The notes beneath the pieces were generated by a model that was not told the origin of the DNA, searched no databases, and was given only the letters and a program-made list of their open reading frames with translations. A stretch of DNA of 5,548 bases from Desulfotomaculum sp. (GTDB lineage Bacteria; Bacillota; Desulfotomaculia; Desulfotomaculales; Nap2-2B). The translations under genes were made by a program, and so were the position numbers. Numbering within the stretch: position 1 is the first letter of the stretch; each line of letters opens with the position of its first letter. This document shows positions 3,432 to 5,548 of this stretch, piece after piece. The stretch spans positions 1 to 5,548 of the forward strand of contig DMDI01000266.1 of NCBI GenBank assembly GCA_003445555.1, read 5' to 3'.

Positions 3432-5548
3432 ATGAGTGAGCATAAGCAAAGTACTCCCAGGTGGACGCAGGCCCAATGGCTGGCTATTAAGGCCCGTAAT
3501 AGTAGTTTTTTAGTTTCTGCCGCCGCCGGGGCCGGAAAAACAAGCGTCTTGGTGGAAAGGGTTATCCGGCGGATTTTAGACGACCAGATTAATATAGACT
3601 CCTTACTGGTGGTAACCTTTACTAATGCAGCCGCCGCGGAAATGCGTCAAAGAATTGGCCGGGCTTTAGCGCAAGAACTAAAACGCCAGCCTTATTCATC
3701 TCATTTGCGGCGTCAACTGGTCTTTTTAAATCAGGCAAAAATAACCACTATACATTCCTTTTGCTTAGACCTTTTACGTCAATACTTTTACCTGCTTGAC
3801 CTGGAACCAGATTTTCGAATTGCCGACGAAAACGAAGCCTTAATTTACCAGGTGGAAACCCTGGAAGAGGTAATGGAACAAGGTTACGACACTGAAGATA
3901 ACCAGGCCTTTACTTCTTTGGTTGATTGCTACGGAGGTCAGTGGGATGACCGCAATTTAAGGGAGTTGGTCTTGCGCTTGTTCTCCTTTTCCCGCAGCCT
4001 TCCCCATCCACGCGATTGGTTATCCAGGGCGGCCAACGCTTTTAAGCTTACCGGAACACCGGCTATTGACGACACCGTCTGGGGGCAAAATATTAAAGCC
4101 GGTTTGGCTTTGGAACTAGAGGGAGTCAGAATTTTACTGAAAGAGGCTTTGGGGTTAGCCGGAGAGAATAAAGAAACGCAAGTATACTTAAAAACACTCC
4201 AGGAAGACCTTAATTTAATAGGGGAACTTATAAAGGACAGTTCTTTATCTTGGGATAACCTATGCCATATTTTACAAAATACTAAATTTAACCGCCTGCC
4301 GTCTATTTCCGCTAAGGACAACCAGATTGTGGTCAGATTAAAGGAAAAAGTTAAATCTTTAAGGGATGCCGCCAGAGAAAAAATTAAAAAAATAACTAAA
4401 CATTATTTTTCCCGTTCTTCAGCTGATTTACTAACTGATTTTCATTTTATTGCTCCTTTAATGCAAACTCTGGTTGACCTGGTAAGTGGTTTTAGTGAAG
4501 CATACCAAAGGGCCAAGCTAAAGCGGGGATTAGTGGATTTTGCTGATTTGGAGCACTATGCATTACAAATTTTAAATAATTTTCCTGTTGTTATAGAGGC
4601 CTTAAGAGCTAAATACGTTGAAGTTTTGGTGGATGAATACCAGGATATTATTGGCGTGCAGGAAAATATACTCCAGTTAATTTCCCGGACGGCAGAAAAT
4701 AAACCAAACATTTTTATGGTGGGCGATGTTAAACAAAGTATTTATCGCTTTCGTTTGGCGGAACCGGGCATTTTTTTAGCCAAGTATAAGGACTATCATC
4801 CTGTAGCTTCTATCGGTGGTGAGCGGGTAAAACAACGGATAAACCTGGCCGAGAATTTTCGCAGTCGGCCCGAGATAATAAAGGCGGGGAATTTTATCTT
4901 TCGCCAGATTATGGTAGCCGGGGTAGGAGAAATGGATTATGACCAGGAGGCGGAGCTTATTGCCAAGGCCGCCTGTCCGATATCCGCCGACTGGGCCCTT
5001 GAAAGTGAGGAGCCAATTGAGTTTCACCTGATAGAAAAAAAACCCGGAAATGGTGACCTGTCCGTCAGACCTGCCCGTCAGACTGACCGACATGAAAGTA
5101 ATAACCTGAAAGATAACCTAACAGTCTGTCAGACAGGCGGGTTGTCAGGTAGTAATAGTGGCAATATGGTAAACAACTTACACCCTGACCGGCAGGCAGA
5201 CCTGGCAGAAATGAACCAAGCAGATGAAACAGACGAAGATGGTGCGGCTCAGGAAATAGAAGAACAAGCCTGGAACGATATTCAAAGGGAAGCAAGTTTT
5301 GTGGCGTACCGCCTTAAAAAAATGGTAGAGAAAAGTGAATTTCTGATTTACGATTCAAAGTACCGTCCGGTTGCGTACAAAGATATAGTAGTCCTTATGC
5401 GTGCTACCCAAGGCCGGGCCAACATATTTCAAGAAGAATTTCAAAAAGCTGGAATTCCTGTTTACGTAGAGTTGGGAACGGGTTATTTTGAAGCTACTGA
5501 GGTGGAAACAATGCTCTCGTTATTAAAAATAATTGACAATCCGCGTCA
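3432..5548 (+). CDS. addA: ATP-dependent helicase/nuclease subunit A, AddA (3'-truncated)
   Basis: Catalytic subunit of AddAB, the Firmicutes counterpart of RecBCD. It unwinds DNA ends 3' to 5', degrades them, and after Chi recognition yields a 3' overhang for RecA in double-strand break repair. 705 codons are present and the frame is open at the right edge. Full AddA is about 1,200-1,250 residues, so the remaining helicase motifs and the C-terminal nuclease domain are outside. UvrD-like motifs in order: WTQAQWLAI (Q-motif region, 11-19); Walker A AAAGAGKTS at 30-38; LVVTFTNAAAAEMR at 59-72; TTIHSFCLDLLR at 105-116; GLVDFADLEHYAL at 366-378; Walker B VLVDEYQDI at 398-406; FMVGDVKQSIYRFRLAEP at 428-445; NLAENFRSRPEI at 471-482; DIVVLMR at 651-657; and GIPVYVELGTGYFEATEV at 674-691. 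Residues about 538-608 form an unusually long, low-complexity linker encoded by repeat-bearing DNA. It is divergent from the epimerase gene, and no addB lies upstream. Confidence 0.95.
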   Translation, partial: MSEHKQSTPRWTQAQWLAIKARNSSFLVSAAAGAGKTSVLVERVIRRILDDQINIDSLLVVTFTNAAAAEMRQRIGRALAQELKRQPYSSHLRRQLVFLNQAKITTIHSFCLDLLRQYFYLLDLEPDFRIADENEALIYQVETLEEVMEQGYDTEDNQAFTSLVDCYGGQWDDRNLRELVLRLFSFSRSLPHPRDWLSRAANAFKLTGTPAIDDTVWGQNIKAGLALELEGVRILLKEALGLAGENKETQVYLKTLQEDLNLIGELIKDSSLSWDNLCHILQNTKFNRLPSISAKDNQIVVRLKEKVKSLRDAAREKIKKITKHYFSRSSADLLTDFHFIAPLMQTLVDLVSGFSEAYQRAKLKRGLVDFADLEHYALQILNNFPVVIEALRAKYVEVLVDEYQDIIGVQENILQLISRTAENKPNIFMVGDVKQSIYRFRLAEPGIFLAKYKDYHPVASIGGERVKQRINLAENFRSRPEIIKAGNFIFRQIMVAGVGEMDYDQEAELIAKAACPISADWALESEEPIEFHLIEKKPGNGDLSVRPARQTDRHESNNLKDNLTVCQTGGLSGSNSGNMVNNLHPDRQADLAEMNQADETDEDGAAQEIEEQAWNDIQREASFVAYRLKKMVEKSEFLIYDSKYRPVAYKDIVVLMRATQGRANIFQEEFQKAGIPVYVELGTGYFEATEVETMLSLLKIIDNPR
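5057..5196. repeat. Cluster of four degenerate 13-mers (direct and inverted) within addA
   Basis: Four copies of a 13-mer, consensus about CCTGYCSGTCAGA. Copy 1 (5057-5069, CCTGTCCGTCAGA) and copy 2 (5070-5082, CCTGCCCGTCAGA) are tandem and differ at one base. Copy 3 is inverted at 5125-5137 (10 of 13 matching copy 2) and contains the palindrome GTCTGTCAGAC at 5124-5134. Copy 4 is inverted at 5184-5196 (11 of 13 matching copy 2). Copies 2 and 3 with flanks (5070-5086 and 5121-5137) are able to form an imperfect stem of 17 positions, 13 paired. The copies encode unrelated peptides (LSVR, PARQ, VCQTG, PDRQ) because they fall in different frames and strands, yet the addA frame stays open throughout. 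This fits a short palindromic repeat element inserted in frame into a linker that tolerates it. A family name cannot be assigned from one locus. Confidence 0.65.

Noticed and set aside
3938..4321. Minus-strand open frame within addA
   Set aside because: It is fully antisense to the less conserved part of addA, with no start signals or family resemblance.
4776..5093. Minus-strand open frame within addA
   Set aside because: It is antisense to conserved helicase motifs, and its translation resembles no protein family I know.
5057..5196. CRISPR-like array
   Set aside because: The repeats are only 13 bp, irregularly spaced, in both orientations, and lie inside an open addA frame. There are no uniform spacers.
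5065..5295. Minus-strand open frame across the repeat cluster
   Set aside because: It lies wholly antisense to addA, has no convincing ribosome binding site or recognisable protein, and its openness follows from the codon composition of the sense strand.

Overview
The window looks like ordinary chromosome from a low-to-moderate GC Firmicute, most likely an anaerobic member of the Clostridia. The grounds are a clostridial-style iscS-iscU-mnmA cluster, an AddA-type (not RecB-type) recombination helicase-nuclease, strong AGGAG-like ribosome binding sites and tight gene packing. I cannot fix the genus from the sequence alone.

Layout. Positions 1-2350 (+) hold a three-gene sulfur-transfer operon: a 5'-truncated cysteine desulfurase (iscS/nifS type), the Fe-S scaffold iscU (nifU type) 19 nt downstream, and mnmA, which overlaps iscU by 4 nt. 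IscS draws persulfide sulfur from cysteine. IscU takes it for Fe-S cluster assembly, and MnmA takes it for 2-thiolation of tRNA wobble uridine. Positions 2347-3273 (-) hold an extended-SDR NAD-dependent epimerase/dehydratase-like protein. It converges on mnmA so tightly that the two stop codons overlap in a 4-nt TTAA. Positions 3274-3431 are the only real intergenic region. It carries a good sigma-A-like promoter for the epimerase, a weaker extended -10 candidate for the rightward gene, and a tandem 12-bp repeat in the rightward leader. Positions 3432-5548 (+) hold the first 705 codons of addA, which runs off the window's right edge.

The most unusual feature is inside addA. Between helicase motif IV and the conserved 'DIVVLMR' segment, the coding frame holds a low-complexity linker of about 70 residues. 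It is built around four copies of a degenerate 13-mer (consensus about CCTGYCSGTCAGA), two direct and two inverted. The copies are read in different frames and on both strands, so they resemble each other as DNA, not as peptide. This suggests a small palindromic repeat element tolerated in frame inside an essential-type repair enzyme. Apart from this, the window is housekeeping sequence, and I see no phage, transposase, CRISPR or RNA gene.
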